A DNA stretch of 46,381 nucleotides from a virus, in IMG/VR virus record IMGVR_UViG_3300027782_000134, positions 1 through 46,381 of that record, one strand, 5' to 3'. Below the pieces are notes generated by a model. The model was not told the origin of the DNA, searched no databases, and saw only the letters and a program-made list of their open reading frames with translations. Positions 1-7,865 of the stretch are shown here, in pieces (position 1 is the stretch's first letter; each line of letters begins with the position of its first letter). The position numbers were made by a program, and so were the translations under genes.

Positions 1-134
1 AAGGTCGTGGAGAGAATCATAATAAAGTGAGCACTTGGTTAGCTGTATGTAGAAACTGTCACAGATGGATTGAAGAAAATCCAGCTGAAGCTAAAGAGCT
101 TGGCTTTTCTAGGTCAAGACTTAACGAGTCATAA
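1..134 (+). CDS. HNH-type endonuclease, C-terminal fragment (cut by window edge)
   Basis: An open frame enters from the left edge (codons in phase with base 3) and stops with TAA at 132-134, leaving 43 residues. It contains a CRNCHRWIEENP segment (a CxxCH metal-binding element), followed by an AKELGF motif. This layout matches the C-terminal end of the small phage HNH endonucleases whose core ends in C-x-x-C-H-x-W. The start and the HH/N part of the site lie outside the window. The fold assignment is by pattern only. A NinG-like or plain zinc-finger protein is the alternative. Confidence 0.55.
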   Translation, partial: GRGENHNKVSTWLAVCRNCHRWIEENPAEAKELGFSRSRLNES

Positions 135-161
135 AACACTCAAAATGTATGATATAATCAT

Positions 162-188
162 CATTAATGACCCATTATGGGCTTAATG
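162..188 (+). other. Imperfect hairpin in the first intergenic gap
   Basis: CATTAA (162-167) pairs with TTAATG (183-188), and CCCA (171-174) pairs with TGGG (178-181) around a TTA loop. No U-tract follows, so it is not a good terminator. It may be an RNA processing or operator element in the 106-base gap between the nuclease fragment and the next gene. The pairing is visible; any function is a guess. Confidence 0.3.
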
Positions 189-240
189 TTGGTTATAACC
201 TACAAAAAGAACGTTATTGTAGAAAATAAACAACAAACTT

Positions 241-684
241 ATGACATCAATAGAATGGTTAATAGACCAACTGATACCTGAAGATCAGCACGAAGGAATA
301 ATGGATATTATAGAAGATGCTAAAGAAATGCACAAGCAAGAGATAATAGATGCATACTCTCAATGTGGTAGAGATAACTTTGAGCATATAAAAGTTATTA
401 ATAGGTCTGCTACTGAATACTATCAAGAAACATTTGGAAGTAAGGGAAGTGATGCTACAAAAGAAGAATCTAAACAAGAAACACTTGAAGAATCTACTAA
501 TATAGATTTCAGTTTATTCAAAAAAGGTTTTTTTAAATGGCAACAAGAACAACAACTTCCCCAACAAGAAATATCAGATGAAGAAATAGAAGATGTTGCT
601 TGGGAAAGATATACAGGAGACTCTGCAAAACTTGGATTTATTGAAGGCTGTAAATGGTATAGAGAACAATTAAAACAACTATAA
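241..684 (+). CDS. Conserved phage hypothetical protein
   Basis: 147 residues, acidic and soluble. The N-terminal half is helical. A Gln-rich linker follows around residues 100-110 (QQEQQLPQQ). The C-terminal part, with a WERYTGDSAKLGFIEGCKWYREQ-type region, resembles short helical modules often found at the ends of Bacteroidota phage early proteins. No catalytic motif is visible. It is the first complete gene of the plus-strand early block and sits after a 106-base gap that may carry its promoter, though I could not identify a consensus one. Function unknown. Confidence 0.7.
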   Translation: MTSIEWLIDQLIPEDQHEGIMDIIEDAKEMHKQEIIDAYSQCGRDNFEHIKVINRSATEYYQETFGSKGSDATKEESKQETLEESTNIDFSLFKKGFFKWQQEQQLPQQEISDEEIEDVAWERYTGDSAKLGFIEGCKWYREQLKQL

Positions 685-686
685 CT

Positions 687-716
687 TGGCAGTAAAATGA
701 GTTTAGTGCCATTTTA
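687..716 (+). other. Two mutually exclusive hairpins
   Basis: TGGCA (687-691) can pair with TGCCA (707-711). Alternatively TAAAATG (693-699) can pair with CATTTTA (710-716). The two pairings use overlapping bases, so only one can form at a time. They lie between the stop at 684 and the start at 774. Such alternation can act as an RNA switch, but with short AT-rich stems chance is the default explanation. Confidence 0.25.
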
Positions 717-773
717 TAGAATATTTCCTATTAAAACATTAAAAAACATTAAAAACATAGAAAATTTTCCATT

Positions 774-977
774 ATGGCATTAATTATTGACCCACCATCA
801 GGATGGCAATATGGGTTTCCTAAACCTATTCCTGAAGATAGAAGATATGACTCTCTAACATGGCTGGTAGAACAAGGATATCCACAACATCTTATAGATG
901 AACTAGGAGAACATTTCTATTGTAGATATTGGGAACAACCAGAAGATGGTGAAGAAGTTAAACAAGTATACCCATGA
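774..977 (+). CDS. Small conserved phage protein (67 aa)
   Basis: 67 residues rich in Pro, Trp and Tyr, with an N-terminal DPPSGWQYGFPKP segment and a WLVEQGYP motif. This pattern recurs in small hypothetical proteins of Bacteroidota phages, to my recollection. There is no membrane segment or known catalytic motif. The stop overlaps the next start in an ATGA junction, so the two genes are probably translationally coupled. Function unknown. Confidence 0.7.
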   Translation: MALIIDPPSGWQYGFPKPIPEDRRYDSLTWLVEQGYPQHLIDELGEHFYCRYWEQPEDGEEVKQVYP

Positions 978-1312
978 GCTATGAAAAAGACACATTCTCT
1001 TTAGCTAAAGGCTTACATCACATCAACAGAGCTAAAATGTATTTTCAAGATGTGAGAATAGGCTGCACAGGAGATTTAAAGAACACCTTTAATGGTTATA
1101 TAAACAAATGTGATTTTATTCTTAACAACATCTTTGATAAGTTAGGAGAAGACACTCGTAAAGTATATAAAGAAGAATTATCAGATTCATTAGGACTTGA
1201 TCACATTAACGATCAATTAATGAGATTAGATAATGATCAACGAACAGAGCTTGAAAACATCCTTGATAATATTGTTAAGGGTAAAAAAGTAAGCGTAACT
1301 GTTGAAGACTAA
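974..1312 (+). CDS. Hypothetical helical protein
   Basis: 112 residues, mostly predicted helical and charged, with no recognised motif. Its start overlaps the previous stop by four bases (ATGA). A strong factor-independent terminator follows it at 1346, so it is the last gene of the first small operon. Function unknown. Confidence 0.65.
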   Translation: MSYEKDTFSLAKGLHHINRAKMYFQDVRIGCTGDLKNTFNGYINKCDFILNNIFDKLGEDTRKVYKEELSDSLGLDHINDQLMRLDNDQRTELENILDNIVKGKKVSVTVED

Positions 1313-1345
1313 ATGTCCAGTTTATTGCACAAAAAACTTGACAAG

Positions 1346-1382
1346 AATGCATGAAATTTTAGGAAAAATTCATGCATTTTTT
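1346..1382 (+). terminator. Factor-independent terminator
   Basis: An almost perfect stem (AATGCATGAAATTTT at 1346-1360 with the complementary arm at about 1364-1377) has a short loop and is followed by a run of T (1377-1382). It sits directly after the gene ending at 1312 and before the next unit starting at 1406. The stem is AT-rich but long. Confidence 0.75.
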
Positions 1383-1405
1383 ATTAATAACTAATTGATA
1401 ATCAA

Positions 1406-1597
1406 ATGGATGAAGAAAAAGCTATTGTAAAATTTAATAATGGCAATTTAGCATTGCTTTGTAGTGATTGTTACACTATTATTAAAATAGGTAGAGACTT
1501 CACTAAAGAAGAACTTGAGTTTACAATGGGTAGTGATAAAAATCATTTACCTCCACAATATTGTGAAAAATGTAAAAATAAAACAAATAATGTTTGA
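1406..1597 (+). CDS. Small zinc-ribbon-like protein
   Basis: 63 residues with two CxxC pairs, CSDC near residue 19 and CEKC near residue 54, an arrangement that suggests a single zinc ribbon. Nothing else identifies a substrate. It is the first gene after the terminator at 1346, and its stop overlaps the next start. A nucleic-acid-binding or adaptor role is typical of such ribbons but is only inferred here. Confidence 0.65.
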   Translation: MDEEKAIVKFNNGNLALLCSDCYTIIKIGRDFTKEELEFTMGSDKNHLPPQYCEKCKNKTNNV

Positions 1598-1754
1598 TGA
1601 AATATTAAAAGCTCATGAACAATTAGAAGAGCTTAACAATCAAATTATTAGAGAAAAAGATAATTATATCAAAAAATTAGAAAATTACATTTTAGAATTA
1701 AAAACTATTATTGAAACAACTATTTTAAGAAAACATGAAAAAATTAATAAATAA
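1590..1754 (+). CDS. Short coiled-coil protein
   Basis: 54 residues from an ATG that overlaps the previous stop. The frame stays open further upstream, but a start at 1515 would lie inside the zinc-ribbon gene, so the internal ATG is preferred. The sequence is a continuous heptad-like helix rich in Leu, Ile, Glu and Lys. It overlaps the next gene by 20 bases. Function unknown. Confidence 0.5.
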   Translation: MFDEILKAHEQLEELNNQIIREKDNYIKKLENYILELKTIIETTILRKHEKINK

Positions 1755-2019
1755 AATTGATTGGTCACTATTTTTTGCTTTTGCTAATATAATTAGTGTA
1801 TTTTATTTAGTTTGTTTAGCAGTGAGTCAAACTAAAACTGTTACAGAATTAGAAGGAAAAAATCAAATATTACAAACAACTATAGATTCTTGTATAAATT
1901 CTAATTTTGAAGAAAATATCACTAATGGTAGATATGAAATCACTTTAGAAATCTTTAGAGAAAGAAATCCTAAAGCTGCAGAACAGTTTGAGGAGATTAT
2001 GTCACATGAAACTGAATAA
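1735..2019 (+). CDS. Small single-pass membrane protein
   Basis: 94 residues. A hydrophobic segment at about residues 12-31 (FFAFANIISVFYLVCLAV) follows a short Lys-rich N-terminus, suggesting an inner-membrane anchor with a charged helical C-terminal domain. A Cys near residue 53 could form a disulfide or be incidental. It may be a superinfection-exclusion or host-takeover protein, but no family is recognised. Confidence 0.6.
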   Translation: MKKLINKIDWSLFFAFANIISVFYLVCLAVSQTKTVTELEGKNQILQTTIDSCINSNFEENITNGRYEITLEIFRERNPKAAEQFEEIMSHETE

Positions 2020-2023
2020 TAGC

Positions 2024-2269
2024 ATGAATTCTAAAATAACAGCAGCAGAAGAAACATTCTGTATGTATAAACTAGGTAGAGAAGGTTCATTTATGACCTC
2101 TCTTATAGACACTATCTTTAAAGGAGATATACATAACCAAGCTAAACTAGGTAAAGGATACCCAGAGCTTGTAGAAGTTATTAGAAGATATGGTATTGAA
2201 AGAGGTTACTGGGAAGATTTAGTAAATAGATGGAATGAAGAATATCCAACACTTAAATTATACAGATAA
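2024..2269 (+). CDS. Conserved small phage protein
   Basis: 81 residues from ATG 2024. The frame also offers an ATG at 2006 and a TTG at 1988, but both lie inside the upstream gene. The core (GREGSFMTSLIDTIF, then KLGKGYPELVEVIRRY and GYWEDLV) is a pattern I associate with a widespread family of small uncharacterised proteins in Bacteroidota and their phages. The TAATG junction couples it to the following gene. Function unknown. Confidence 0.65.
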   Translation: MNSKITAAEETFCMYKLGREGSFMTSLIDTIFKGDIHNQAKLGKGYPELVEVIRRYGIERGYWEDLVNRWNEEYPTLKLYR

Positions 2270-2652
2270 TGTCACATCCTTATCACCACAGTATTTCTTC
2301 AGCTAAAAAACATGGAGGAATCTGGCAAGACTATATAAATATACACAACTGGTTTGATGAGACTAAAGCTCATTACCCAGACATGAGGCATAGAGCCTTA
2401 AGACATCACTCAGAAGGTATCTTTTGGTGTGAAAAAGAATTTGGTGTGGTTGTTATCAATAAAGATGGTAAATCAGTTCCTGTACGTACTATAGGTGAAC
2501 AACATCTTATGGAAGACATAGGACATATACCAACTATTAAAGACTATCTAGACTGTATGTCACAAGAAGGATGGATGTACAAGCCTGGAGAAGGTAGAAA
2601 AATACTAAAAGAAATTAAAGAAGAAAAATTAGATTACACAACAAACATTTAA
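2269..2652 (+). CDS. DUF6915-like protein
   Basis: 127 residues. The N-terminus HPYHHSISSAKKHGG, the IHNWFDETKAHYPDMRHRALRHH-type region (residues about 25-47) and the downstream GEQHLMEDIGHIPTI motif match the His-rich pattern of the DUF6915 family found in phages and bacteria. The many conserved His residues suggest metal binding, but no biochemical role is established. It starts in a TAATG overlap with the preceding gene. Confidence 0.7.
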   Translation: MSHPYHHSISSAKKHGGIWQDYINIHNWFDETKAHYPDMRHRALRHHSEGIFWCEKEFGVVVINKDGKSVPVRTIGEQHLMEDIGHIPTIKDYLDCMSQEGWMYKPGEGRKILKEIKEEKLDYTTNI

Positions 2653-2654
2653 AC

Positions 2655-3359
2655 ATGAAAAAATCAATTTTAAAATGGATTGAAAACCTTGATAACGAAG
2701 GTAAAGAACTATCTATAGGATGGGAAGGTGGAGGAGACTCTGGCTGGGCTTATTTTCAAATAGATGGAGATAACGTTGATAATGAATATACAGAAGCTAT
2801 TTTAGACTATATGTATACTGAATTAAACTATGGCTCATGGGCTGGAGAATTTCAAGCTAATGGTACAGCTATATATGATGTTCCAACAAGAAAATTTGAA
2901 GGAACAGATTACTATGGTGAAGATGGAAATGATACATTAGATACTACTATTATAATCCAAGTTCCAAAGAAATTATGGTTTGATACACTTCATGTAGAAG
3001 TAGAATGTAATTATGATGAAACACCAAATATTTCTATACAATTTATTGTAAAAAATGGCTTCTTAACTCAGGAACATTTAGATATTTGTAGTAACTTAGA
3101 GGAGGTTTTAAAAGATGAATTTGATGCACTTTTTAGTAATTATGAATCAACAGATAGTTGTGAATTTAGAGGCTCTAACGACAGCTGGATTTTAGAAAGA
3201 AAAGATGCTGTTGAAGAAGATGATATGTTAGTTTTTAAAATAGACAATGTGGAAATTAATACAATAGACAGTCAAGAAAGAACTATTGTATTAGAGCTAA
3301 CTGATAATATCATTAACACTATTGATGAAAAATTAAATCAAACAGAAAATGCAAATTAA
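2655..3359 (+). CDS. Acidic hypothetical protein
   Basis: 234 residues, strongly acidic, with many Asp, Glu, Gly and Trp residues. Two similar Gly/Ser/Asp-Trp stretches occur (GGGDSGW near residue 25 and RGSNDSW near residue 174), which may mark a duplicated beta-rich domain. The high acidity is reminiscent of DNA-mimic proteins, but nothing specific supports that. It overlaps the following gene by 11 bases. Function unknown. Confidence 0.6.
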   Translation: MKKSILKWIENLDNEGKELSIGWEGGGDSGWAYFQIDGDNVDNEYTEAILDYMYTELNYGSWAGEFQANGTAIYDVPTRKFEGTDYYGEDGNDTLDTTIIIQVPKKLWFDTLHVEVECNYDETPNISIQFIVKNGFLTQEHLDICSNLEEVLKDEFDALFSNYESTDSCEFRGSNDSWILERKDAVEEDDMLVFKIDNVEINTIDSQERTIVLELTDNIINTIDEKLNQTENAN

Positions 3360-4101
3360 TTATGCAGAACAAACCTATATTGTAAACAATAGAAGTGGGT
3401 TTGACTTAACAACAGCACTTAGACTTTGGAAGACTAAATACCAAGATGATTATAGAGATTTTCAGAAAGATGTTATTACACATGAAAGCTTAAGTGACTT
3501 TGATGAGTTTGTACAAGACTGCTGGAATAAAATTATGGTAATTACAGTAGAGGAAGCTCTTCAAGTAGCTAATACAGAAGAAAGACGTGTCTATTTTGAT
3601 GCTATTGGTATAGAAAAACTATTCAAAGGTCTTGAACCTATTCTTTTAGATAAACAAGTAGTTGATAAAAAAAGAACAAGATGGGATGATGATAATAAAG
3701 AGTATGAATATGTTTTTGAAGACATCTATGAGCTCTATCAAATAGAAGGTACTAAACTATATGATAAAGACAGATGGGGCAATCCACCTAGTCCTGTATT
3801 TGCTGTAAGATGTTGGTGTACAACTACTAATAGAGAATATTGGCTGTATGTACCAAGAGAAGCTGCATTAGGATCTAGATGGTGGGCAACTGGAGATGAA
3901 GCAGAACAACCAGATGCTATTAGAGCAATTGCTTGGACTGTACGTGTTGACGTACCAGAAGAAAATTTAGAGAAGATATATAGACAAGGAGATATTATTG
4001 TAGCTAAGATAAAACCTAAAGCTAAGCTTACAGAATCTACTTTTAGACCATATCATCTTTCTAAAGAACAATATTTAGCCCTCATGTATTCAGAAACTTA
4101 A
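3349..4101 (+). CDS. Conserved hypothetical protein
   Basis: 250 residues, soluble. A conserved-looking C-terminal half contains VRCWCTTTNREYWLYVP followed by DAIRAIAWTVR and a YRQGDIIV motif. I recognise this combination as a recurrent uncharacterised protein of phages and plasmids, often with that same Trp-rich core. The CWC pair could bind metal. It lies in the early block, overlapping the gene before it and five bases from the next. Confidence 0.65.
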   Translation: MQINYAEQTYIVNNRSGFDLTTALRLWKTKYQDDYRDFQKDVITHESLSDFDEFVQDCWNKIMVITVEEALQVANTEERRVYFDAIGIEKLFKGLEPILLDKQVVDKKRTRWDDDNKEYEYVFEDIYELYQIEGTKLYDKDRWGNPPSPVFAVRCWCTTTNREYWLYVPREAALGSRWWATGDEAEQPDAIRAIAWTVRVDVPEENLEKIYRQGDIIVAKIKPKAKLTESTFRPYHLSKEQYLALMYSET

Positions 4102-4106
4102 AAATT

Positions 4107-4361
4107 ATGTCAGAAACAAATAAAAAAGTTCAAGAATTATATATAGAAATTGCTAAAACAAGAAATAGTATAACATACATAAGAGAACAAGTAGCAACTA
4201 TAGCAGAAGAAGTAGAGTTATGTAAAGCTATATATGAAGCAGGAGGTGTTGATAGACTTCTTTATATACTAGGTGATAGATTAGAACATCTTTTAGAAGA
4301 ACTATCAGATGAATATAGTTTTAAACCTAATTATAGTGAAATAATAAAAGATAATTTATGA
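4107..4361 (+). CDS. Coiled-coil hypothetical protein
   Basis: 84 residues, almost entirely predicted helix with coiled-coil character. No catalytic motif is visible. It overlaps the next gene by four bases (ATGA), so translational coupling is likely. Function unknown. Confidence 0.6.
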   Translation: MSETNKKVQELYIEIAKTRNSITYIREQVATIAEEVELCKAIYEAGGVDRLLYILGDRLEHLLEELSDEYSFKPNYSEIIKDNL

Positions 4362-4846
4362 GTACAAAACTAATTGGTCATGTAGGAGTTGATTCAGGTC
4401 AACTTCTACTATGTGACCCATGTTATATAGACAGTCAATGGGTGAAGGAAGACTTTGAAGATTTCAGAGCATACCAACACAAAGACACAAAGAATGAGCT
4501 CACTTATAGAATAGATTTTAGAAACTATGCAGAACCTATAGAAGCTTATGGTGGAAAGAATATGAATGAGCTTATAGAAACTGGTGAATGGGAAGAAATT
4601 CCTGACACTAAAGGAGCTGTTAATCCATTTAGTTATAATGCTTGTGCTAAAGCAACACTATCTGAGAATGGACATGGTGAACTAAACTTCAATCATGGAC
4701 ATGCAGGAGCAGGTGTAGCATTCAGTACAGCATTTGGAGATGGATATTATCCAGTGATTGCACATTATATGACTGATGGTACACTAAGAAGTGTAGAAGT
4801 GTTATTTCAGAATGATGATGAAGATGACGATGATATAGAAGATTAA
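4358..4846 (+). CDS. Conserved phage protein with VDSGQLLLCDPCYI motif
   Basis: 162 residues. The N-terminal GVDSGQLLLCDPCYID motif and the later AGAGVAFSTAFGDGYYPV motif are hallmarks, to my recollection, of a widespread uncharacterised protein family in phages and bacteria. It is predicted to be beta-rich and ends in a run of Asp and Glu (about residues 150-162). No enzymatic function is known to me. The clustered conserved Asp, Cys, Gly and Ser residues could form an active site. Confidence 0.7.
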   Translation: MSTKLIGHVGVDSGQLLLCDPCYIDSQWVKEDFEDFRAYQHKDTKNELTYRIDFRNYAEPIEAYGGKNMNELIETGEWEEIPDTKGAVNPFSYNACAKATLSENGHGELNFNHGHAGAGVAFSTAFGDGYYPVIAHYMTDGTLRSVEVLFQNDDEDDDDIED

Positions 4847-4867
4847 TTCACAATTAAAAAAATAAAA

Positions 4868-5113
4868 ATGAACAAAGCAAAACGTATTGTCCTTGGTGAA
4901 GGAGAAATTATTGGACACAAACATATTCTAGAGTCTAAGAAAGACATGGAATACACACAAGACACAGACAGCATAACATTTATGTTAGCTGACATGGGTA
5001 TTCTTACACATGATGAACATGATAAGATGGTATTTTCTAAAGGGAAGTACAGATCATATAATCAAGTGGAGTTTAATCCTTTTGATAACACAGTACAAAG
5101 AGTATTTGACTAA
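4868..5113 (+). CDS. Small conserved phage protein with His motifs
   Basis: 81 residues. Motifs are LGEGEIIGHKH near residue 9, THDEHD near residue 54, and NQVEFNPFDNTVQRVFD at the C-terminus. This layout (GHxH, then THxEHD, then a basic-acidic tail) recurs in a family of small beta-rich phage and plasmid proteins of unknown function. The His residues could bind metal. It is joined to the next gene by a TAATG overlap. Confidence 0.6.
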   Translation: MNKAKRIVLGEGEIIGHKHILESKKDMEYTQDTDSITFMLADMGILTHDEHDKMVFSKGKYRSYNQVEFNPFDNTVQRVFD

Positions 5114-5295
5114 TGAATAGAGAAAAATTCAAAAAGCAGTTGCTTGATGAAGGGTTTACTAAAGCTGAAATAGATGCATATTTTAGAAAAAAAGATAATG
5201 CAGAAAAAAAGAAGCAAGAACAAAAAAAGCTTCAAAAAAAGCTTGATAAAAAATGTAAACCTATTATTTTTTATGGTTATAATACAAATAAATAA
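5113..5295 (+). CDS. Small Lys/Gln-rich helical protein
   Basis: 60 residues, very rich in Lys and Gln between residues 25 and 48 and likely a single charged helix. It fills exactly the space between two TAATG junctions, which supports its being translated. It might help bind nucleic acid or assist the downstream helicase, but that is only inferred from charge and position. Confidence 0.5.
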   Translation: MNREKFKKQLLDEGFTKAEIDAYFRKKDNAEKKKQEQKKLQKKLDKKCKPIIFYGYNTNK

Positions 5296-6407
5296 TGAAT
5301 AAAAGAGAAGAAATCCAGCAAGAAGCTCTGGATGTTGCACTAAAACATAAAAGATGTGGTTTAGGAATATCTATGGGTGTTGGAAAAACTCTTATTGGTC
5401 TTAATTATATAACTCATTTGCAGGGGAAGAATATGGGGAAGCTTAGGGTGCTCATTGTAGCACCCAAGCTCTCTATATTTGATAGCTGGACAAATGATGC
5501 AGATAAATTTAAGATTGATATAACTAACGTAGTTTTTACCACTTATTTATCCTTAAATAAACACCATAACTATGATTATGATATAGTAGTGTTAGACGAG
5601 TGCCATAGCTTATTAGAGAACCATTTATTATTCTTCACTCAATATAAAGGTAGAATATTAGGTCTCACTGGAACTCCTCCTAGACATCCTAGCTCAGAAA
5701 AAGGACAGATGGTAACTCAACTATGTCCTATATTGTATAAATATATTACAGATGATGCTGTAGATGATGACATTCTTAATGACTATAGAATTATAGTGCA
5801 TAAGATGAGATTGTCTTCTGCTAACACCATAGCTATTAAAACCAAAACTACACAATTCTATACATCTGAAGTAAAGAATTACGCATATTGGTCACAAAGA
5901 ATTATGGAAGCTAATACTAAAAAGCAAGAACAAATAGCATCTATTATGAGAATGAGAGCATTAATGGACTTTCAAACAAAAGAACATTATGCTAAAAAAT
6001 TAATAAAAGGTATTGATCAGAAATGTATCATATTTGCTAACACTCAAGAACAAGCAGACAGAATTTGTGAGCATTCAGTGCACAGTAAAAATCCTGATGC
6101 AGATGAAAATCTACAGAAGTTTAAAGATGGTGACATTGAAAAACTTTCTTGTGTAATGCAACTTAATGAAGGTGTTAATATACCAGAATTAGGTGCTGGT
6201 GTTATTCTGCATGCGTATGGTAATGAACGCAAGTCATCACAAAGAATAGGAAGGTTGTTAAGACTTAATCCTGATGAGATGGCTGTTATACATATACTAT
6301 GTTATAAGAACACTGTAGATGAAAGATGGGTGGGAGAAGCACTTAGAGATCTTGATCAAACTAAAATTAAAAACTTTGATGTAGATGAGTCAAAATTTAG
6401 TAATTAA
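5295..6407 (+). CDS. SF2 DNA helicase (DECH box, SNF2/UvsW-like)
   Basis: 370 residues with the superfamily 2 motif set: Walker A GVGKT (28-32), VLIVAPK motif Ia, DECH box (101-104), TGTPP motif III (125-129) and SSQRIGRLLR motif VI (314-323). It couples ATP hydrolysis to remodelling of DNA structures such as forks and recombination intermediates. Phage relatives of this compact size (T4 UvsW-like, and the SNF2-type helicase found in crAss-like genomes) act in replication and recombination. It starts in a TAATG overlap and overlaps the next gene by 23 bases. All core motifs look intact. The exact substrate cannot be read from the sequence. Confidence 0.88.
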   Translation: MNKREEIQQEALDVALKHKRCGLGISMGVGKTLIGLNYITHLQGKNMGKLRVLIVAPKLSIFDSWTNDADKFKIDITNVVFTTYLSLNKHHNYDYDIVVLDECHSLLENHLLFFTQYKGRILGLTGTPPRHPSSEKGQMVTQLCPILYKYITDDAVDDDILNDYRIIVHKMRLSSANTIAIKTKTTQFYTSEVKNYAYWSQRIMEANTKKQEQIASIMRMRALMDFQTKEHYAKKLIKGIDQKCIIFANTQEQADRICEHSVHSKNPDADENLQKFKDGDIEKLSCVMQLNEGVNIPELGAGVILHAYGNERKSSQRIGRLLRLNPDEMAVIHILCYKNTVDERWVGEALRDLDQTKIKNFDVDESKFSN

Positions 6408-6780
6408 ATACGTAAAGAAAAAAGGACTGCTAGAGTTTCAATCTCTAGCAGCTTCTAAAAAGTTTGAAATATTTGTTTCAAATATACCTGAGAATACTAT
6501 TGTAGAATGTTTTTATGAAGTGCAACATGATGATGGTACATTACCACAGCTTGCTAAGATTCATGCAATGATTAAAGAGCTTTCTATGTTTACTGGTGAA
6601 ACTGTTGAGAATATGAAGCTTCTTGTAAAAGATAAAGCAGGCTTATGTATTATAAGAGAAGTGTCAGGCAAAGAATATTTCTTAGCCAAGTCATTTGGTG
6701 ATTGCTCTAAAGATGAGCTTTCTCTTGCTATTCAGGCGATAATTGAGATAGGTCAGTCAATAGACTATCATCTTCAATAA
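6385..6780 (+). CDS. Conserved phage protein, possibly NinB/Orf-like
   Basis: 131 residues. The middle part (LAKIHAMIKELSMFTGETVENMKLLVK) and the KSFGDCSKDELSLAIQA stretch form a recognisable conserved pattern in phage early regions. The order of a KIHAMI helix followed by a conserved lid-like segment resembles NinB-type recombination proteins, but the match is weak. It overlaps the helicase gene by 23 bases, and its 3' end overlaps the opposing gene ending at 6728 by 53 bases. Confidence 0.55.
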   Translation: MSQNLVIKYVKKKGLLEFQSLAASKKFEIFVSNIPENTIVECFYEVQHDDGTLPQLAKIHAMIKELSMFTGETVENMKLLVKDKAGLCIIREVSGKEYFLAKSFGDCSKDELSLAIQAIIEIGQSIDYHLQ

Positions 6781-7114
6781 TACTTTTAATAGTTTCTTCC
6801 ATATTTTTTACTGCATCTTTCATATCAATTTCATATACAAGTCCTTGTTGTTCAGCAGCATATTCTAATTGTTGAATAAGCAAACCTAATGTTGTAATAT
6901 GTGTCATCCACTCTTCAGTAAATTGTTTATCACCTTTACTGATTTCTAAAAAAGAATCCATTTCTTTTTTATATTTTTCAATTTGATCTGTTGTTATTGA
7001 TTTAGACATGAATGATATAACTTGATACAATTTTGTAATAATATTAGAATTAGCATCAAATTTAATGATTACTCCTTTTTTAATAGCTTTACCTTTTGGT
7101 ATTGTATTTTCCAT
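6728..7114 (-). CDS. Lone minus-strand gene within the plus-strand early block
   Basis: 128 residues from ATG at 7114. The frame is open further upstream, but the promoter at 7130-7159 lies there. The protein is helical and acidic, with a Lys-rich N-terminus and no known motif. A consensus Bacteroidota promoter sits just upstream, so it should be read by host RNA polymerase with a leader of about ten bases. It converges on and overlaps the 3' end of the preceding plus-strand gene by 53 bases, and its promoter overlaps the start of the uracil-DNA glycosylase gene. A regulator or very early host-takeover factor would fit, but the function is unknown. Confidence 0.7.
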   Translation of the reverse strand: MENTIPKGKAIKKGVIIKFDANSNIITKLYQVISFMSKSITTDQIEKYKKEMDSFLEISKGDKQFTEEWMTHITTLGLLIQQLEYAAEQQGLVYEIDMKDAVKNMEETIKSIIEDDSLLTDLSQLSPE

Positions 7115-7129
7115 ATAATTATTTTGTAA

Positions 7130-7159
7130 CAAATATAACATAAAATTGTGACAGAACAA
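7130..7159 (-). promoter_or_regulatory. Bacteroidota sigma-type promoter (TTG-N19-TATATTTG)
   Basis: On the minus strand, TTG (7159-7157) is followed after exactly 19 bases by TATATTTG (7137-7130), which fits the -33/-7 consensus TTG-N19-21-TAnnTTTG of Bacteroidota primary sigma factor promoters. The start codon at 7114 lies 15 bases beyond the -7 box. The -33 element falls inside the first codons of the oppositely oriented glycosylase gene. A short palindrome (TTTGT-A-ACAAA) overlaps the -7 side and could be an operator. Confidence 0.7.
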
Positions 7160-7864
7160 ATAAATTTAGAAGACATCAAAGTTAAGCTAATAGAGAAGCT
7201 CAAGCCTTCAGGCTGGGCTAACAAGCTTAGAGGTTTTATTCAAAGCTCAGACTTTGATAAAATCTTAGACACACTATACAAAATGAGAGAAGATGGTAAG
7301 CGATTTACACCTCCTCTTAAACAAGTATTTAGGGCATTTGAAGAGTGCCCACACGATAAACTTAAAGTGATAATGATAGGACAAGATCCATATCCACATT
7401 TAGGTGTTGCAGATGGATTAGCATTCTCATGTGGTAATACAGATAAACCACAACCCAGCCTTAAGAATATATTTGAAGCTGTAGAAAAGACAATACACCA
7501 AGAATGGCCAACCTATCAAGATCCCAATCTAGTTAGATGGGCTAATCAAGGTATACTTTTATTAAATAGTGCACTCACTTGTGAAATAGATAAGGTGGGA
7601 AGCCATTATTCTGTATGGAAAGAGTTTGTTGCATACACTATGGACATACTTAATTATACAGATTCAGGACTAATATTTGTTCTAATGGGTAAACAAGCTC
7701 AAGAATTAGAAGCATTAATAGGACCACACCATCATATAATTAAAGTGAGCCATCCAGCCTCAGCTGCCTATACAAAGACAACATGGGACTGTGGTGATAT
7801 GTTCAATGAAATAAACAAAATTATTAATGGACAAAATGGTCCAACATTTAAAATCAATTGGTAA
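7148..7864 (+). CDS. ung: Uracil-DNA glycosylase, family 1
   Basis: 238 residues, close to the usual size of Ung. It removes uracil from DNA by hydrolysing the N-glycosidic bond. The water-activating motif GQDPYPH (G78-H84, catalytic D80), the LLLNSALT motif with N140, and the minor-groove loop motif SHPAS with H202 are all present, so it should be active. The only plausible start is a GTG at 7148 overlapping the divergent promoter; no ATG lies nearby. Phages use Ung to keep uracil out of their DNA or to process host DNA. It is the first gene of the next plus-strand unit, followed closely by the gene at 7866. Confidence 0.92.
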   Translation: MTEQINLEDIKVKLIEKLKPSGWANKLRGFIQSSDFDKILDTLYKMREDGKRFTPPLKQVFRAFEECPHDKLKVIMIGQDPYPHLGVADGLAFSCGNTDKPQPSLKNIFEAVEKTIHQEWPTYQDPNLVRWANQGILLLNSALTCEIDKVGSHYSVWKEFVAYTMDILNYTDSGLIFVLMGKQAQELEALIGPHHHIIKVSHPASAAYTKTTWDCGDMFNEINKIINGQNGPTFKINW

Positions 7865-7865
7865 A

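Noticed and set aside
687-716. H-type pseudoknot formed by TGGCA/TGCCA and TAAAA/TTTTA
   Set aside because: The connecting loop across the first stem would have no bases, which is not sterically possible, so only alternative hairpins are kept.
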